Of a DNA stretch of 64,000 nt, positions 37,328-45,593 are shown one piece after another. The notes under the pieces were generated by a model. The model saw only the letters and a list, made by a program, of their open reading frames with translations. It had not been told where the DNA came from and did not search any database. Positions within the stretch are counted from its first letter, which is position 1, and every line of letters begins with the position of its first letter. This DNA is from Acidipropionibacterium virtanenii (lineage in GTDB: Bacteria > Actinomycetota > Actinomycetes > Propionibacteriales > Propionibacteriaceae): positions 1,054,001-1,118,000 of the forward strand of contig NZ_CP025198.1 in NCBI RefSeq assembly GCF_003325455.1. The letters run 5' to 3'. The translations under genes and the position numbers were made by a program.

Positions 37328-37996
37328 TCAGTTCCTGCGGCGCCGGATGACGATGTAGACGACGGCGCCGATCACGATGACGGCGGCGACGATCCCGATC
37401 CCCCAGGCGGTCGAGGAGCCGGTCGACGAACCACTGCTGCCGGAGTCCGAGGCGGCCGTGGAGCCGACCGCGGCGGACGGGCTCGCCGAGGAGTCCGCGT
37501 CGGGCACGTCGGTGGTCAACGAGAGCGTCCCGGGGGTGCAGGACTTCTCAGAGGCCTTGTTGTAGCACCATGCCTCGATGGATCCCTTGGCGGGCTTCGA
37601 CTGGTCGGCCGCCTTCTGGGAGTAGCTGAAGGTCTTGCCGTCGGTCGAGGTGTAGTAGTTCCAGTACTGTCCGTTGAACGTGGTGGGGCACGGGTTCGGC
37701 TGCTTGTCGAGGGCGCAGATCATGCCCTTGGCATCCTTGGCGACGTCGACCCCCGCTGATTTGAGCGCCGCCTCGCCGGTTCCGAACTCGGTGGCGCAGG
37801 TGCTGGCCAGCACCGATCCGTCGGAGTAGGTGACGTAGACCCACACGTTGCCGGCGCTCAGGCAGTCCTGAGGGGTACCCGAGGGCCGGCCGACGGCCGA
37901 GGCCGAGGAGGCGCCGGTGGCGATCATCGCGGCGCACAGCAGCAGCGCCGAGAACAGGGCGGACAGGCGCCGGAGAGGATGAACTGTGCTCTGCAC
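37328..37996 (-). CDS. Surface-anchored DUF4430 protein at the head of the ECF operon
   Basis: A 222-residue exported protein. A basic N-terminus and hydrophobic core with a probable cleavage site after SSASA make a signal peptide. Residues about 45-125 look like DUF4430 (WVYVTYSDGSVLASTCATEF, FNGQYWNYYTSTDGKTFSYS), a fold related to the C-terminal cobalamin-binding domain of transcobalamin. Cysteines in TCATEF, MICALDK, NPCPT and WCYN may form disulfides. A Ser/Ala-rich linker leads to a C-terminal membrane helix and RRRRN stop-transfer tail. GTG start. Likely captures the ligand at the membrane surface for the ECF transporter; this is inference. Confidence 0.8.
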   Translation of the reverse strand: MQSTVHPLRRLSALFSALLLCAAMIATGASSASAVGRPSGTPQDCLSAGNVWVYVTYSDGSVLASTCATEFGTGEAALKSAGVDVAKDAKGMICALDKQPNPCPTTFNGQYWNYYTSTDGKTFSYSQKAADQSKPAKGSIEAWCYNKASEKSCTPGTLSLTTDVPDADSSASPSAAVGSTAASDSGSSGSSTGSSTAWGIGIVAAVIVIGAVVYIVIRRRRN

Positions 37997-38016
37997 GAGA
38001 TGCTTCTTTCACTGGC

Positions 38017-38057
38017 GGGTCCGGTCGTGATCCGCGCCTGGTGCAGCTCGCGGACCC
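38017..38057 (-). other. Possible riboswitch expression platform
   Basis: GGGTCCG/CGGACCC form a 7-bp pairing (38017-38023 with 38051-38057) between the riboswitch and the DUF4430 start codon. It could sequester or release the ribosome-binding region depending on ligand. No T-tract terminator is seen, so translational control is more likely. Confidence 0.4.
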
Positions 38058-38094
38058 TTCCGTGACCTCGACGGAATTCGGGGCGGTGCGGGAC

Positions 38095-38248
38095 ATGACG
38101 TCGGCGCGACCCCAGGGTCGGAGTCCTCGCGGGCGGTCCGGCTCCGCCGCGGTGCGGCGTCACGGTTGCGGGTCAGCTCCGGTTCTGCACCGGATTCTCC
38201 CAGGAGGGCCGCGCCGTACTCGACTGCGCGTCCCCTGACGAGGACGCA
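38095..38248 (-). ncRNA. Cobalamin riboswitch
   Basis: On the minus strand, downstream of a -10 box, the core reads GGGAGAATCCGGTGCAGAACC, then GGAGCTGACCCGCAACCGTGA, the conserved cobalamin-riboswitch core (GGTG..AACC hairpin followed by GCTGACCCGCAACCGT). A B12-box-like GGACTCCGACCCTGG follows about 45 nt on. It lies in the 5' leader of the DUF4430-EcfT-EcfAA'-S operon. Family boundaries are approximate. When cobalamin is plentiful the element would repress the operon. Confidence 0.87.
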
Positions 38249-38251
38249 AGC

Positions 38252-38280
38252 ATCATAGGTCCCCGCGGGCCCGGTGTGAA
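38252..38280 (-). promoter_or_regulatory. Promoter of the cobalamin ECF operon
   Basis: On the minus strand, TTCACA (38280-38275) and TATGAT (38257-38252) are spaced 17 bp, near consensus. Transcription would begin near 38245 and immediately enter the riboswitch. Confidence 0.75.
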
Positions 38281-38294
38281 GTGCCCGCCGCAGG

Positions 38295-38885
38295 TCAGCG
38301 GGCGACGTCGAGCACCCGGAATCCCTTGGCAGAGGACACCCGGTCGACCTGATACCTCTGCTCGCCGAGCCAGCGGGCCAGTGAGTCCGCTCCCAGGTTG
38401 CGACCGACCACCAGGTGCGCGACGCCGTCCTCGGCGAGCCGCTCGAGCCAGGCCAGCAGCATCTCGTGGAGCACCTGCTTGCCGACCCGGATGGGCGGAT
38501 TGGACCAGATCTCGTCGAACCGGACGGCCGGATCGACCTCCTCGGGTCGCGATGCTCGGACCTGGTCGGCGGCTCCCAGTGCCAGGGCGTTGCGCCTGGT
38601 GAGGCTGACGGCCAGGTCGTTGACGTCGACGGCATGCACCGTGGCGCCGGGGACGGCCAGGGCGAGGGCGCAGGCGATCGGACCGTATCCGCAGCCCAGG
38701 TCCAGGAAGGTGCCGGGGGAGGCCGGCGGCTCGACAGACCTGAAGAGCACCGATGTGCCCAGGTCGAGCCTTGATCCGGAGAAGACGCCGCCGGCCGTGG
38801 TGAAGGTGAGGTCCTCGTCCCAGATCCGGGCCCGGACGGTGCGGGTCTCGACAGGGCCCGTGGGGGTTTCGAAGTAGTGGCTCAC
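38295..38885 (-). CDS. RsmC-like class I methyltransferase (MTS domain)
   Basis: A 196-residue SAM-dependent methyltransferase. SAM motif I is FLDLGCGYGPIACAL, with the acidic VHAVDVNDLAV, and motif IV DEIWSNPPIR carries the NPP(I/Y) signature used for guanine-N2 methylation in RsmC/RsmD relatives. Only the catalytic half of E. coli RsmC is present, as in other actinobacteria, so the substrate (16S rRNA G1207 or another) is uncertain. GTG start at 38885. It precedes the cobalamin riboswitch on the same strand with no overlap. Confidence 0.85.
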   Translation of the reverse strand: MSHYFETPTGPVETRTVRARIWDEDLTFTTAGGVFSGSRLDLGTSVLFRSVEPPASPGTFLDLGCGYGPIACALALAVPGATVHAVDVNDLAVSLTRRNALALGAADQVRASRPEEVDPAVRFDEIWSNPPIRVGKQVLHEMLLAWLERLAEDGVAHLVVGRNLGADSLARWLGEQRYQVDRVSSAKGFRVLDVAR

Positions 38886-38915
38886 AGAGTCACTCTCTCA
38901 TCGTCGCGTCCGGCG

Positions 38916-39779
38916 TCACGTCTGGTCGCAGCCGCAGCCGGCATCCAGCTCGTGGGCGCTGCGTACGGCACGGGCCCGTTCGGCGCGTCCGGCCAGATCC
39001 TCGTCATCGGGATAGCCGACCTCCTCGAGGGTGAGCCCGGCGGCGGGCATCACGACGACGCTGGAGGCGCGGGTCGGGGATGCGGCCACCGCGTCGAGCC
39101 ACTGCCGGGGGCGTCGGGAGGCGGCCACCGCGGTGAGGGCGCCCACCAGGGAGCGGACCATCGAGTGGCAGAAGGCGTCGGCGCGCACGGTGAGTTCGAT
39201 GGTGCCGCAGGGATCGTCGAGGCGCGTGGCCCGGCACTCCAGCAGGGTGCGGATCGTGGTGGCGCCGTCGCGTCGCTTGCAGAAGGCCGCGAAGTCCCGA
39301 AGCCCCAGCAGGGATGCGCCGGCCGCGTTGAGAAGATCGAGATCGAGCTGTTCCCGCAGCGCCACGATGTGGCCGCGCAGCAGCGGGTCGGGGCGCGAGT
39401 CGGCGTCCCACAACCGGTAGACGTAGCGGCGCCACAGAGCGGAGAAGCGGGCGTCGAAGGCGTCGGGGACGGCGCTGAGGCGCCGCACCGCGAGATCGGG
39501 CTCCAGGACCCGGCCGAGCCGACGCACCAGGTCCGGTCTCGGGTCGAGGCCGCCCGGCAGGTCGATGTGGGCCACCTGTCCCCGGGCGTGGACCCCGGCG
39601 TCGGTGCGTCCCGCCACCGTCAGAGGAACCGGGCGGTCCAGCCGGAGAACCCGCGGGATCCAGCGCTCCAGCTCTCCCTGGACGGTGCGCCGGCCGGGCT
39701 GGGCGGCCCAGCCGGAGAAGCCGGCGCCGTCGTAGGCGATGTCCAGGCGCCAGCGCCGGGTAGGGGCAGGGCCGCTCAT
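38916..39779 (-). CDS. truA: tRNA pseudouridine(38-40) synthase TruA
   Basis: Isomerises uridines 38-40 of the tRNA anticodon stem. The 287-residue protein has RLDIAYDGAGFSGWAAQPG at the start and the catalytic aspartate motif LTVAGRTDAGVHARGQV. The C-terminal FCHSMVRSLVGALTAVA helix is typical. The ATG at 39779 overlaps the trmB stop. In many actinobacteria truA directly follows rplQ on the same strand; here it is 11.8 kb away and on the opposite strand. Confidence 0.95.
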   Translation of the reverse strand: MSGPAPTRRWRLDIAYDGAGFSGWAAQPGRRTVQGELERWIPRVLRLDRPVPLTVAGRTDAGVHARGQVAHIDLPGGLDPRPDLVRRLGRVLEPDLAVRRLSAVPDAFDARFSALWRRYVYRLWDADSRPDPLLRGHIVALREQLDLDLLNAAGASLLGLRDFAAFCKRRDGATTIRTLLECRATRLDDPCGTIELTVRADAFCHSMVRSLVGALTAVAASRRPRQWLDAVAASPTRASSVVVMPAAGLTLEEVGYPDDEDLAGRAERARAVRSAHELDAGCGCDQT

Positions 39780-40567
39780 CCGTGCGGCCCGTCGGGTCCC
39801 TGCGCCCTCGCGTAGAGCAGGTCGCGCACCGTGCGGCCGGCCGCCACACCCTTCCTCTCGTACCGGGTGACGGGGCGCTCGGCCCAGCGGGGGCAGTATC
39901 CGTCGGGGCCCGAGCCGACCGGCTCCAGGGCCGGTTCGGCGCCCAGCACGTCGCGCATCCAGTCGGCGTAGTCCTGCCAGTCGGTGGCCAGCCGCCACAG
40001 ACCGCCCGGGCGGAGCCGGGAGGCCACCAGGCGGGCGAGATCGGGGTTGACGATCCGGCGCTTGTGGTGGCGCTTCTTGTGCCAGGGGTCGGCGAAGAAG
40101 GTCCACAGCTCGTCGAGGTCGCCGGGGCCGAGGAGGTGTTCCAGGCCTGCGGCGGCGTCGGCGACGATGATGCGGACGTTGCGCGCACCCGCGCGGTCGA
40201 GCCGGGTGAGGGAGGAGGCCACCGAGGGCAGGTACACCTCGAAGCCGATGAAATCCCGTTCGGGATGAGCGGCGGCGACCGTCGCCAGGACGTCCCCGGA
40301 GCCCGATCCGATCTCGACCGTGAGTGGGGCACGGCGTCCGAAGATCTGCTGAAGGTCGAGGTCGGAGCCCGGCGCCACCGAGGTGCTGGTGGTGTCATGC
40401 GGCACCTCGACGAGGTATCGGGAGCCCAACCTGGTCATCGCGTGTTCCTGGGAGGTGTTCATCCTCGGGGAGCGACGCACGAAGGAGACCACCCCGCGGC
40501 GGAACCGGTCGTCGCCGCGGTGGGCCCCGGCCGAGTGGTCGTTCCCCCGCCTGTACTGCACAGTCAC
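39776..40567 (-). CDS. trmB: tRNA (guanine-N7-)-methyltransferase TrmB
   Basis: Makes m7G46 in tRNA variable loops. The protein has the characteristic SFVRRSPRMN entry, the SAM motif LTVEIGSGSGDVLATVA, FIGFEVYLPSVAS, and the catalytic FFADPWHKKRHHKRRIVNPD. I chose the GTG at 40567, giving 263 residues, because a TACCAT box lies exactly 8 bp upstream (leaderless) and the conserved SFVRR motif lies downstream of it; an ATG at the NTSQEH segment would remove that motif. It is coupled to truA by a four-base overlap. Confidence 0.93.
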   Translation of the reverse strand: MTVQYRRGNDHSAGAHRGDDRFRRGVVSFVRRSPRMNTSQEHAMTRLGSRYLVEVPHDTTSTSVAPGSDLDLQQIFGRRAPLTVEIGSGSGDVLATVAAAHPERDFIGFEVYLPSVASSLTRLDRAGARNVRIIVADAAAGLEHLLGPGDLDELWTFFADPWHKKRHHKRRIVNPDLARLVASRLRPGGLWRLATDWQDYADWMRDVLGAEPALEPVGSGPDGYCPRWAERPVTRYERKGVAAGRTVRDLLYARAQGPDGPHG

Positions 40568-40575
40568 GGTCGCCG

Positions 40576-40581
40576 ATGGTA
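40576..40581 (-). promoter_or_regulatory. -10 box of trmB (leaderless)
   Basis: TACCAT on the minus strand (40581-40576) is separated by 8 bp from the GTG at 40567. It overlaps the space just after the MarR gene stop (40587). Confidence 0.55.
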
Positions 40582-40586
40582 ACCCG

Positions 40587-41060
40587 TCAGCGCCGGTCGG
40601 CGCCCGTCGAGACGTGCAGGGCGATCTTCTCCAGGGCCGGAAGGGCGTGGTGGACGGTGTCGATCTCGGCCTCGGTGAGGCCCTCCATGAGGTCGGTGAC
40701 GTCCTTGGCCCGCTCGGCGCGGGCCTTCTTGAGCGCGATGATGCCCGCGGCGGTGACGGAGACCAGGAATGCCCTGCCGTCGTCGGGGTCGTCGGTGCGG
40801 GTGATGAATCCATGGGACTCGAGTTCCGCGACGATCCTGGTGATCGTGGGCCTGGTGACCCGCTCGGCGGCGGCCAGATCCGCCGGGCGGAGCGGGCCCG
40901 ACCGGTCGATGGTCGCCAGGGCCGACAGCGCCCCGTAGGTCATGTTGAAGGACCGGACCCTGATCCTGCGGCTGATCCGGCTGATGGCCGTCGTCAGTCT
41001 CGAGGTGAGCTCCTCCTCGGTGGTGGCCGGGCCGGGGCCAGGAGCGGCGTCGGCGAGCAT
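40587..41060 (-). CDS. MarR-family transcriptional regulator
   Basis: A 157-residue winged-helix regulator. The MarR core is visible: MTYGALSALATIDRSGPLRP, then AERVTRPTITRIVAELESHG (recognition helix) and the wing FITRTDDPDDGRAFLVSVTA, with flanking dimerisation helices. Ligand and targets are unknown. The ATG at 41060 is the best start; a longer frame to 41348 runs into the rplM promoter region. It sits upstream of trmB and divergent from rplM, so it may act on either side. Confidence 0.87.
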   Translation of the reverse strand: MLADAAPGPGPATTEEELTSRLTTAISRISRRIRVRSFNMTYGALSALATIDRSGPLRPADLAAAERVTRPTITRIVAELESHGFITRTDDPDDGRAFLVSVTAAGIIALKKARAERAKDVTDLMEGLTEAEIDTVHHALPALEKIALHVSTGADRR

Positions 41061-41431
41061 CAGCTGCTCTGTCGCGCAATGGTGGCCTGCACGGTAGCGA
41101 TGGTACGCGTCTCTTCGTGAATGTAGGAGGATCCCCGTGTCGGCGAGCTCACGGGGGAGTCTTCCCGTCCCGTCGTCGATTTCCCCGGGACCGGATCGCT
41201 GATGTAGAGTCCTGCCTGTTGCCCTCGAGCAAACGGGAGTGAGCCGCCGCGGCTCCTCCGACTGTCCGACACGTCGATGTCGTGATGCGGTGGCCGAATC
41301 TCCGGCGTCCGAGTCCGACGCCGTCGAGCAGACAGGCCCGGGGACCACGAGTCAATTACCCGGACCGTCCCGGCCCGGGTATCGAGTTGAAATCCCCCGA
41401 TTCGTCGGGGGACCGAGTCGAGAAGGTACCT
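41061..41431. other. 371-bp divergent region: MarR promoter and rplM leader
   Basis: No gene is seen. For rplM a TTCCCC (41181-41186) and TAGAGT (41205-41210) pair spaced 18 bp is a plausible promoter, leaving a leader of about 215 nt that may carry an autoregulatory structure. On the minus strand, TACCGT and TACCAT boxes near 41087-41105 could serve the MarR gene. Confidence 0.45.
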
Positions 41432-41875
41432 GTGACCACCTACAGCCCCAAGCCCGGTGAGGTCACGCGGAACTGGTACGTCATCGACGCCGAGGACATC
41501 GTCCTGGGCCGTCTGGCGACCACCACCGCAAACCTCCTGCGCGGCAAGCACAAGCCGCAGTACGCCCCGCACATCGACACCGGTGACTTCGTCGTCGTCA
41601 TCAACGCCTCGAAGATCGCCGTCACCGGCAACAAGGCGACCAAGTCGCTGCGTCACGACCACTCCGGTCGTCCCGGTGGCCTGCGCACCACCACCATCGG
41701 CGAGCTGCTGGCCAAGAACCCGCGTCGCGCCGTCGAGCGCGCCGTGTGGGGCATGATGCCCAAGAACAAGCTGTCGCGCCAGCAGATGAGCAAGCTCAAG
41801 GTCTATGGCGGGCCGGAGCACCCCCACGCTGCGCAGAGGCCGCAGCCTTTCGAGATCACCCAGATCGCTCAGTGA
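41432..41875 (+). CDS. rplM: 50S ribosomal protein L13
   Basis: An early-assembly 23S rRNA binder. The protein (GTG at 41432, 147 residues) begins [19 protein letters not shown] and shows [17 protein letters not shown] and the [20 protein letters not shown] motif, all canonical. The frame is open to 41282 but those residues are unlike L13. An AAGGTACC stretch precedes the GTG. It forms the universal rplM-rpsI pair, 22 bp from rpsI. Confidence 0.97.
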   Translation: MTTYSPKPGEVTRNWYVIDAEDIVLGRLATTTANLLRGKHKPQYAPHIDTGDFVVVINASKIAVTGNKATKSLRHDHSGRPGGLRTTTIGELLAKNPRRAVERAVWGMMPKNKLSRQQMSKLKVYGGPEHPHAAQRPQPFEITQIAQ

Positions 41876-41897
41876 TCGTCAGACAAGGATTGTGACT

Positions 41898-42425
41898 GTG
41901 ACTGAAACCACCACTCACGACGAGAACCTCGAGTCCGAGGTCAAGCCGTTCACCGAGGGCGAGCGCGAGATCGCCTATCGCACCGATTCCAACCCGGCCG
42001 TGGCCGCAGGCGAGGCCGTCCGCCCCGCCGTCGTCGCCCCCGGCCAGGCCACCGGCCGCCGCAAGGAGGCGATCGCCCGCGTGCGCATCGCCCCCGGCTC
42101 CGGCAGGTGGAGCATCAACGGCGGTCGCACCCTGGAGGAGTACTTCCCCAACAAGGTGCATCAGCAGATCGCCTCCGAGCCCTTCGCCACCGCCGGTGTC
42201 GAGGGTTCCTACGACGTCATCGTCCGGATCACCGGCGGCGGTGTGACCGGCCAGGCCGGCGCGCTGCGTCTGGGCATCGCCCGGGCCCTCAACGCCGTCG
42301 ACGCCGAGGCCTCGCGTCCGGCCCTCAAGAAGGCCGGCATGCTGACCCGTGACGCCAGGATCAAGGAGCGCAAGAAGGCCGGCCTCAAGAAGGCCCGCAA
42401 GGCTCCGCAGTACAGCAAGCGCTGA
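41898..42425 (+). CDS. rpsI: 30S ribosomal protein S9 with N-terminal extension
   Basis: S9's C-terminal tail touches P-site tRNA. Of the two GTG codons at 41892 and 41898, the second has an AAGGA site at a proper 8-bp distance and gives 175 residues. The first 50 residues are an acidic/Ala-rich extension typical of actinobacterial S9; the core begins [19 protein letters not shown] and ends RKAPQYSKR, the conserved tRNA-contacting tail. A strong palindromic terminator follows 28 bp after the stop. Confidence 0.96.
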   Translation: MTETTTHDENLESEVKPFTEGEREIAYRTDSNPAVAAGEAVRPAVVAPGQATGRRKEAIARVRIAPGSGRWSINGGRTLEEYFPNKVHQQIASEPFATAGVEGSYDVIVRITGGGVTGQAGALRLGIARALNAVDAEASRPALKKAGMLTRDARIKERKKAGLKKARKAPQYSKR

Positions 42426-42453
42426 TACCCGGCGGGCCCTGCCCGCTACGTGC

Positions 42454-42489
42454 AGAATGCGGCCGACCCCCGGGGGTCGGCCGCATTCT
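42454..42489. terminator. 18-bp perfect palindrome between rpsI and the SDR gene
   Basis: An uninterrupted 36-bp palindrome (42454-42471 with 42472-42489) sits between the convergent rpsI stop (42425) and SDR stop (42503) and could terminate from both sides. Confidence 0.8.
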
Positions 42490-42502
42490 CTGTTCCGATC
42501 CG

Positions 42503-43219
42503 TCACGCGTTCCTGGCGCCGCCCTCGACGTGGATGGTCTCGCCGGAGACGAAGGTCGCGCCCAGCAGCCACAGCACGGCGTCGGCGATATCCGAGCTGG
42601 CACCCCAGCGGCCGGCGAGGTTGCCTCCGGCGGCGTCCTCGAGGAACTTCTTCTTGTTGGCGCCCATGGCGTCCCATGAGCCGGAGTCGATGATTCCCGG
42701 GGAGATCGCGTTGACGCGGATCGGGGCGAGGTCCTTGGCGAGGTGCGAGGCCGCGAAGCTCACCGCACCGTTGGTGATGCCCATCACCGAGAATCCTTTC
42801 TGAGGACTCCAGGCGGCCACTCCCGAGAAGAGCACGATCGATCCGGTGGGTGGGAGGATCCCGGCCGCGTGTTTGGCGACCATCAGCGGGCCGATGACCT
42901 TGGCCTCGAAGGCGGCGACAGTCCTGTCGTGGTCGAGGCGGTCGACCGGCACATTGTGGTGGGCGGCCGTGAGGACGACGATGTGATCGATCTTCCCCGC
43001 TCCGGCCAGCCCGGCCTCGATGCTCGCCTCATCGGTGACGTCCATCCTCACCCACTCGGCATTCTGGATGGACGACGCCGCGTCCGAAGCCTTCTGCTCG
43101 TCCCGGGCCCCGATGATGACGACTGCTCCGGCGCCGGCAGCGGCGCGCGCCACTGCGAGTCCGAGATCCCGGGAGCCTCCGATCACCAGGACCCTCTGGC
43201 CTGTCAGATCCTTGCTCAT
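42503..43219 (-). CDS. Short-chain dehydrogenase/reductase lacking the YxxxK motif
   Basis: A 238-residue Rossmann-fold protein. The nucleotide-binding glycine motif is GGSRDLGLAV near residues 14-23, followed by an acidic segment near 60 and an NAG-like position as LTAAHH. The usual Ser-Tyr-Lys triad is incomplete: Ser132 is in VLFSGVAAW, but where YxxxK should stand the sequence is FSVMGITNG, so Tyr and Lys are missing. It ends with the GETIHVEGGARNA SDR tail. It may bind NAD(P) without standard catalysis. Convergent with rpsI. Confidence 0.82.
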   Translation of the reverse strand: MSKDLTGQRVLVIGGSRDLGLAVARAAAGAGAVVIIGARDEQKASDAASSIQNAEWVRMDVTDEASIEAGLAGAGKIDHIVVLTAAHHNVPVDRLDHDRTVAAFEAKVIGPLMVAKHAAGILPPTGSIVLFSGVAAWSPQKGFSVMGITNGAVSFAASHLAKDLAPIRVNAISPGIIDSGSWDAMGANKKKFLEDAAGGNLAGRWGASSDIADAVLWLLGATFVSGETIHVEGGARNA

Positions 43220-43417
43220 GGTGCGATTCCTTCCCTGTCCGTGCGTCATTGCCGTGCGGTCTGGATGCGATATGGGACCCGGGGTCTGCTCTCCCGCGTC
43301 ATTGTCCTTCAAATCTACCAATCCGTCGGCGTGATCGAGAGTGTTCGCGGGCGGCCCGGCGGCAGGCTGTCACATCATCAGGGTGACGTCTCCGGCGGCG
43401 ACCGCGCAGCAATGCTC

Positions 43418-43423
43418 TAGAGT
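43418..43423 (+). promoter_or_regulatory. -10 box of glmM (leaderless)
   Basis: TAGAGT at 43418-43423 is followed by 8 bp and the GTG start of glmM at 43432; no ribosome-binding site is present. Confidence 0.6.
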
Positions 43424-43431
43424 GGCGTTCC

Positions 43432-44784
43432 GTGGCACGACTTTTCGGAACAGATGGTGTACGCGGTGTGGCGAACCAGGATCTCACCGCCGAACTCGCA
43501 CTCGACCTCTCGGTCGCGGCGGCTCACGTGCTGGGGGAGGCCGGTGCTTTCGGGCACCGCCAGCCCACGGCTCTGGTGGCCCGCGACCCACGCGCGTCAG
43601 GCGAGTTCCTGGAGGCTGCCGTGTGCGCAGGGCTGGCCAGCGCGGGCGTCGACGTCATGCGGGTGGGGGTGATCCCGACCCCGGCTGCGGCCTACCTCGT
43701 CAACGAGTACCGCACCGATCTCGGTGTCATGCTGTCGGCATCTCACAACCCCATGCCGGACAACGGCATCAAGTTCTTCCAGCGCGGTGGGGTCAAGCTC
43801 GCCGACGATCTGGAGGACGCCATCGAGGCGCGGATGGAGGAGCCGTGGCAGCGCCCGACCGGCGAGCGCGTCGGACGGATCCGCACCTCCACCGACGCGG
43901 TGAGGACCTACATCGACCACCTCGTCGCCAGCCTGCGCCAGGACAAGACCCTGGCCGGTCTCAAGGTGGTCCTGGACTGCGCCAACGGCGCCTCCTCGAA
44001 GACCGGGCCGACCGCCTTCCGGGAGCAGGGCGCTCAGGTCACCGCCATCAGCGCCTCGCCCGACGGCATCAATATCAACGATTCGTGCGGATCGACTCAT
44101 CCGGAGAAGCTCCAGGCGAAGGTCGTCGAGGTCGGCGCGGATCTGGGTCTGGCCTTCGACGGGGACGCCGACCGCTGCCTGGCGGTCGACCATGAGGGCA
44201 ATATCGTCGACGGCGACCAGGTGCTGGCGATCCTGGCCCTGGGGCTCCAGGAGGACCACCGGCTGGCCTCCAACACGGTCGTGGCCACCATCATGAGCAA
44301 TCTGGGCCTCACCCTGGCGATGAGGGAGCACGACATCCACGTCGACCAGACCAAGGTCGGGGACCGCTACGTGCTGGAGTCCATGAACGCCAACGGCTTC
44401 TCGCTGGGCGGCGAGCAGTCCGGTCATGTCATCATGAGCGAGTTCGCCACCACTGGCGACGGGGTGCTCACCGGCCTGCACGTGGCCGCGCGGGTGGCCC
44501 GTACCGGCAAGACCCTGAAGGATCTCGCCTCGGTGATGAAGCGGCTTCCGCAGTCCCTGGTGAACGTGCGCGGGGTCGACAAGCTGCGCGCCGGCATGGA
44601 TCCGGAGGTCAACCGGGCGGTCGCCGACGCGAACCAGAAGCTCGGCGAGACGGGCCGGGTCGTGCTGCGTCCCTCGGGCACCGAGCCGCTGGTGCGTGTG
44701 ATGGTCGAGGCCGGCACCCAGAAGGAGGCCGACAAGATCTGCCAGGACCTGGCGACCATCGTCAAGCAGCGCCTGGCGATCTGA
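43432..44784 (+). CDS. glmM: Phosphoglucosamine mutase
   Basis: Interconverts glucosamine-6-phosphate and glucosamine-1-phosphate on the way to UDP-GlcNAc. The 450-residue protein starts at a GTG ([20 protein letters not shown]), has the phosphoserine site [13 protein letters not shown] (Ser104), the metal loop FDGDADRC and the sugar-binding [23 protein letters not shown] closes the phosphate-binding domain. It is expected to work with GlmS, encoded 3 kb downstream. Full length for the family. Confidence 0.97.
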   Translation: MARLFGTDGVRGVANQDLTAELALDLSVAAAHVLGEAGAFGHRQPTALVARDPRASGEFLEAAVCAGLASAGVDVMRVGVIPTPAAAYLVNEYRTDLGVMLSASHNPMPDNGIKFFQRGGVKLADDLEDAIEARMEEPWQRPTGERVGRIRTSTDAVRTYIDHLVASLRQDKTLAGLKVVLDCANGASSKTGPTAFREQGAQVTAISASPDGININDSCGSTHPEKLQAKVVEVGADLGLAFDGDADRCLAVDHEGNIVDGDQVLAILALGLQEDHRLASNTVVATIMSNLGLTLAMREHDIHVDQTKVGDRYVLESMNANGFSLGGEQSGHVIMSEFATTGDGVLTGLHVAARVARTGKTLKDLASVMKRLPQSLVNVRGVDKLRAGMDPEVNRAVADANQKLGETGRVVLRPSGTEPLVRVMVEAGTQKEADKICQDLATIVKQRLAI

Positions 44785-44789
44785 GTCCG

Positions 44790-45566
44790 ATGGGACTGTT
44801 CAACCGGCTTCGGCCCGATCCGGACCTGGCCTCGCTGGACACCCGTTCCGCGGAACGGGTGCGCAGCCTGGTGCGATCCTGCCTGGAGTCGCTGGGGATC
44901 GAGGCCACGGTCGCGGGCGGGCACATCGACTCGTCGCTGGGCCACCTCAGCCTGGAGCAGGTGGCCCGTGAGTGCGCCGACCAGGACCGCGGGTCCTGGC
45001 CGGTGATCGTCGACGAGGTGGTCAAGCGGATGATCCGCTCCCTGGTCGACGGCGCCGATCAGCTGTCGGACGCCACGATCGGTGAGCACGTCGTGTGGCG
45101 GCTGCTGCCCGATGCAGAGCGGATGGGCCGGTCGTTCCGGTACGCCCGGCCCGTGACGGGTGCCGGTGGAGAGCTCGAAGGGGTCGTGCTGGCCCTGGCC
45201 TGGGACGGCCAGGAGACCCTTGACGTCCTCAATGACGCCGCCCTGTCGGAGGTGCGCGATCTGGATGTCGCCTTCGAGGCGGGCCGGGAGAATCTCGTCG
45301 AGGACCTGGCGGCCGCTGCGGTGGAGACGACGCAGCTGGCGGCCGGCGTCGTGGAGATCACCTCGCCCTCCTGGCTGACGGCGTCCTGGGCACTGCTGCC
45401 CGCCGAGGTTGCCGAGAGGTTCCTGCCCGAGGTCTCAGGGGTTCTGCTCGCGGCACCCGATCATCAGCACGTGCTGGTCGGCCCGGACACGCCGGAGGCG
45501 CGCACGGTTCTCGGGTCACGGGCGGGGCGGGCCCCGGTCCTGCCGGTGGTCGCGCCGCCTCGCTGA
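44790..45566 (+). CDS. Hypothetical protein downstream of glmM
   Basis: A 258-residue protein I do not recognise. It starts five bases after the glmM stop, so it should be co-transcribed. No signal peptide or membrane helix is visible. The middle is acidic and alpha/beta-like (SWPVIVDEVVKRMIRSLVDG, VVLALAWDGQETLDVLND), and the end is Pro/Ala rich (APVLPVVAPPR). Codon usage and GC content are like the neighbours, so it is likely a real native gene. Its function is unknown. Confidence 0.75.
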   Translation: MGLFNRLRPDPDLASLDTRSAERVRSLVRSCLESLGIEATVAGGHIDSSLGHLSLEQVARECADQDRGSWPVIVDEVVKRMIRSLVDGADQLSDATIGEHVVWRLLPDAERMGRSFRYARPVTGAGGELEGVVLALAWDGQETLDVLNDAALSEVRDLDVAFEAGRENLVEDLAAAAVETTQLAAGVVEITSPSWLTASWALLPAEVAERFLPEVSGVLLAAPDHQHVLVGPDTPEARTVLGSRAGRAPVLPVVAPPR

Positions 45567-45593
45567 GGGTCCCGGCCCGGGCGGGCGTCGTCC

